A stretch of 64,000 bases of DNA, taken from Gloeocapsopsis sp. IPPAS B-1203 (GTDB lineage Bacteria; Cyanobacteriota; Cyanobacteriia; Cyanobacteriales; Chroococcidiopsidaceae). The position numbers were made by a program, and so were the translations under genes. Below are positions 61,825-64,000 of the stretch, piece after piece. The stretch's first letter is position 1. Every line of letters starts with the position of its first letter. The stretch spans positions 1 to 64,000 of the forward strand of contig NZ_PEIG01000020.1 in NCBI RefSeq assembly GCF_002749975.1. Reading direction: 5' to 3'. Under the pieces are notes generated by a model. The model was not told where the DNA came from, ran no database searches, and worked only from the letters and a program-made list of their open reading frames with translations.

Positions 61825-62637
61825 TTAAAGAAACACGCTATGTTGCAGTGATGGCATTTGTCTGCGGACTTGTTCTAAACGTGTTGGGTTAATTTCGGCG
61901 ATCGCAACTCCTGGTGAATTGCCTGCGTCTGATAAGATTACTCCCCAAGGATCGACGATCATCGCGTGACCATGAGATTGGCGTAAGGCGTAGTGCTGTC
62001 CTGTTTGAGCAGGAGCGATAATGTAGCAGGTATTCTCGATGGCTCGTGCTTGGAGTAGCACTTGCCAGTGGTCTTTACCTGTGTATGCAGTAAAGGCAGC
62101 GGGAACAAAGAGAATATCCGCACCTTTGAGTGCCATATGGCGGTAAAGTTCGGGAAATCGTACGTCATAGCACACTGAGAGTCCGAGATTACCAAGATCT
62201 CTAGAAGAGTAAACTGGCGGGAGTTGATTTCCAGCCATGACTGTACTTGATTCGCGGTAAGTATTGCCGTCGGGTAAGTTGACATCAAATAAGTGGACTT
62301 TGTGATAGCGCGAGAGTTCTTGACCGCTAGGATCGATCAGTAGGGCGGTGTTGTAAACTTTTGTGCTGTCTACAGGTACCGGAAACCCGCCCCCAAGGAT
62401 GGTGACTTGGAAGCGTTGCGCCATTGTTTTGAGGAATTTTTCACTTTTTTGGGCGATCGCACTTGCTTGGGCAATCTTACCTGCTTCTTCTCCCAAGTAA
62501 GAAAAGTTTTCTGGCAAGCTTACTAACTTGGCACCTTGACGCACGGCAAGTTCAATTAATTCTTCTGCTTGAACTAAATTTTTCTCTAGGTTAGGCAAGC
62601 TTGTCATCTGGATTGCGGCGGCAAGATAAGGCTTCAT
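61825..62637 (-). CDS. Carbon-nitrogen hydrolase (Nit1/Nit2-type amidase)
   Basis: 270 residues. The nitrilase-fold triad is visible: Glu43 in SLPENFSYL, Lys in RYHKVHLFDV and Cys in LSVCYDVRFPELYRH. The family includes omega-amidase and deaminated-glutathione amidase, both metabolite-repair enzymes. The motif set (HKVHLFDVNLPDG) suits the Nit1/Nit2 group. The exact substrate is not fixed. It lies downstream of glyS on the same strand, with a 160-base spacer. Confidence 0.88.
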   Translation of the reverse strand: MKPYLAAAIQMTSLPNLEKNLVQAEELIELAVRQGAKLVSLPENFSYLGEEAGKIAQASAIAQKSEKFLKTMAQRFQVTILGGGFPVPVDSTKVYNTALLIDPSGQELSRYHKVHLFDVNLPDGNTYRESSTVMAGNQLPPVYSSRDLGNLGLSVCYDVRFPELYRHMALKGADILFVPAAFTAYTGKDHWQVLLQARAIENTCYIIAPAQTGQHYALRQSHGHAMIVDPWGVILSDAGNSPGVAIAEINPTRLEQVRRQMPSLQHSVFL

Positions 62638-62799
62638 GGATCGGTAAATTAATAAAAGTTGAGTAGAAGATAAGAGAGGAGCAGGGGAGCAGAAGAGAAA
62701 TTATTTGTCATCCCCACTTTAGTGAAATAGTATTACATCACATTTGGCATTTTACATTTAATCCTTCTAGTGATTTTAAAAATGTAGTGCTTGTTAAAG

Positions 62800-64000
62800 C
62801 TAGTTTTTGACAATTGCACCAAAATCTGCCAAAACGCGAGCATGATTGCGTAATAGTCCCAATAAATTCAAACGATTTCGCCTAATCTCTGGATCGGAAT
62901 CCATAACTAAAACACTATCTGCTCCATCAAAAAAACTACTGACTTTTGGAGCAATTTCTGCTAATGCTGTTATCAATTGTTGATAATCACGCGAAGCACG
63001 GGCAGCAATTGTTTTTGGTTCGAGTTGTACCAAGGCATCATAAAATGCTTGTTCTGATGATTTTTGAAATAGTGCTTGATTTATCAATTGTGGATGTAGT
63101 TCGGTAGTATTTAAATCTCCTTGTGCTGCTAAGCGAGTTGATCGATTCACAGTATCGTAAACTATTTCTAACTCACCATTATTGCGAATTGATTGTAAAA
63201 AGAAAGCGCGATCGCGTACGTCTAATAAATCTTGCAATGCTCGCATTTTATAGTCAGCATCATTGTCTCCTACAACGGCATTCACTAAATCATAATCAAT
63301 CATTTCTTCTTGTAATTGACTGCGCAGGCGTTGGAGAAAAAATTCTTGTAATTGGTGTAGTAGGTTTAACTGCGTTGGATGTGCAGCAACAAAATCTGTT
63401 GCTACTTGCTCTAAGAGTTGCTGTAAATTAATTTGTAAATTGGCACTCCAGGTAATGTTAATTATTGCATTAGCGGCACGTCTTAAAGCAAAAGGATCAG
63501 ATGAACCTGTCGGGATCATTCCTAATCCAAAAATACTGACTAAAGTGTCGAGTCGGTCAGCCAAACCGACGACTTGACCTGTCATTGTCCTTGGTAGGCG
63601 ATCGCTAGCACTTCTTGGTAAGTAATGCTCAAAAATTGCAGTGGCTACAGCTTCATGTTCGCCACTTGCTAAAGCATACTTTTGCCCCATGACTCCCTGA
63701 AGTTCGGGAAACTCATACACTATTTGTGTTACTAAGTCAGCTTTGCATAATAATGCGGCACGTTGAATCAAGTTACTGTTTTCTTTTGATAGCTGTAATT
63801 GCGCAGAAATCAGTTCAGCAACTTTGCTGACTCGCGCAACTTTATCGCGAACTGAACCCAATTCTTCTTGAAAAGTAACAGTTTCTAGTTGTGGTAAATA
63901 ACTTTCTAACGGTCTTGATAAATCAGTTTTATAGAAAAATTGACCATCAGCTAATCGAGCGCGAATGACTCGTGCATTACCCGCTGCAATAATATCTGAT
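62800..64000 (-). CDS. glyS: Glycyl-tRNA synthetase beta subunit, C-terminal part
   Basis: The gene enters from beyond the right edge and ends at 62800. About 400 residues are present of a protein normally near 700. The segment beginning [18 protein letters not shown], then [39 protein letters not shown] and [15 protein letters not shown] are hallmark GlyS motifs. The DALR-type anticodon-binding end follows. With GlyQ it charges tRNA-Gly. The frame continues open to the edge, so the ATG at 63861 is internal, not the start. Confidence 0.95.
   Translation of the reverse strand, partial: SDIIAAGNARVIRARLADGQFFYKTDLSRPLESYLPQLETVTFQEELGSVRDKVARVSKVAELISAQLQLSKENSNLIQRAALLCKADLVTQIVYEFPELQGVMGQKYALASGEHEAVATAIFEHYLPRSASDRLPRTMTGQVVGLADRLDTLVSIFGLGMIPTGSSDPFALRRAANAIINITWSANLQINLQQLLEQVATDFVAAHPTQLNLLHQLQEFFLQRLRSQLQEEMIDYDLVNAVVGDNDADYKMRALQDLLDVRDRAFFLQSIRNNGELEIVYDTVNRSTRLAAQGDLNTTELHPQLINQALFQKSSEQAFYDALVQLEPKTIAARASRDYQQLITALAEIAPKVSSFFDGADSVLVMDSDPEIRRNRLNLLGLLRNHARVLADFGAIVKN

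Noticed and set aside
63861-63863. Start codon for a short glyS-like gene
   Set aside because: The same frame stays open with clear GlyS sequence to the window edge, so this ATG is internal.

Overview
The window is a piece of a cyanobacterial chromosome. It carries ndhH (end only), chlH for magnesium chelatase, the division gene ftn2/zipN, the fbp-tal-zwf-opcA pentose phosphate operon, a patD-like gene, and a very high density of the HIP1 octamer GCGATCGC. Heptad short tandem repeats (TACCCAT, TAGTTGC, ACTCCTC families) between genes, patD and the fbp-tal-zwf-opcA order point to the Nostocales/Chroococcidiopsidales side of the phylum. The genus cannot be fixed from sequence alone.

Layout. 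1-273: end of ndhH. 434-1817: an AraC regulator and a SnoaL-like protein. 1965-16597: a mostly minus-strand cluster with two GT4 glycosyltransferases, a flavin monooxygenase, an HlyD-type adaptor, a cNMP-domain ABC exporter whose C39 domain has lost its catalytic residues, a parvulin-type isomerase and two RTX proteins; a stand-alone protein with a conflict-system-type helix-turn-helix diverges at its edge. Together these look like a type I secretion system with its RTX substrates. 16615-22885: (p)ppGpp synthetase/hydrolase, PatD-like protein, a fused dipeptide-type ABC ATPase and a DesA-like desaturase. 22996-25006: a decayed MNT/HEPN toxin-antitoxin pair, a methyltransferase and an intact HigB/HigA-type pair. 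25213-32461: chlH, an LpxB-like protein, a small membrane protein and cysC. 32993-38533: fbp-tal-zwf-opcA. 38574-44070: an AEC transporter, ftn2/zipN, pdhA and an aldose epimerase. 60027-64000: class II aldolase, a cupredoxin, a nitrilase-family amidase and the C-terminal part of glyS.

The main accessory feature is a ~15.6 kb element at 44212-59779 integrated in a tRNA-Lys gene. It has a tyrosine integrase next to the tRNA, candidate integrase arm sites at both ends, a regenerated tRNA 3' half whose T-stem differs from the displaced host copy by a compensatory base-pair swap, and its own terminator just behind the tRNA. Inside is an almost gap-free plus-strand run of about 13 virion-like genes of unknown family, then a two-helix holin candidate and an L,D-transpeptidase-like lysis protein, then a zinc-finger/toprim/RecA-type primase-helicase followed by an iteron and hairpin region that looks like a replication origin. 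No terminase, portal, HK97-type capsid or tail genes could be recognised. It therefore looks like a virus or satellite with an unfamiliar particle, and it is the best candidate here for an undescribed system.
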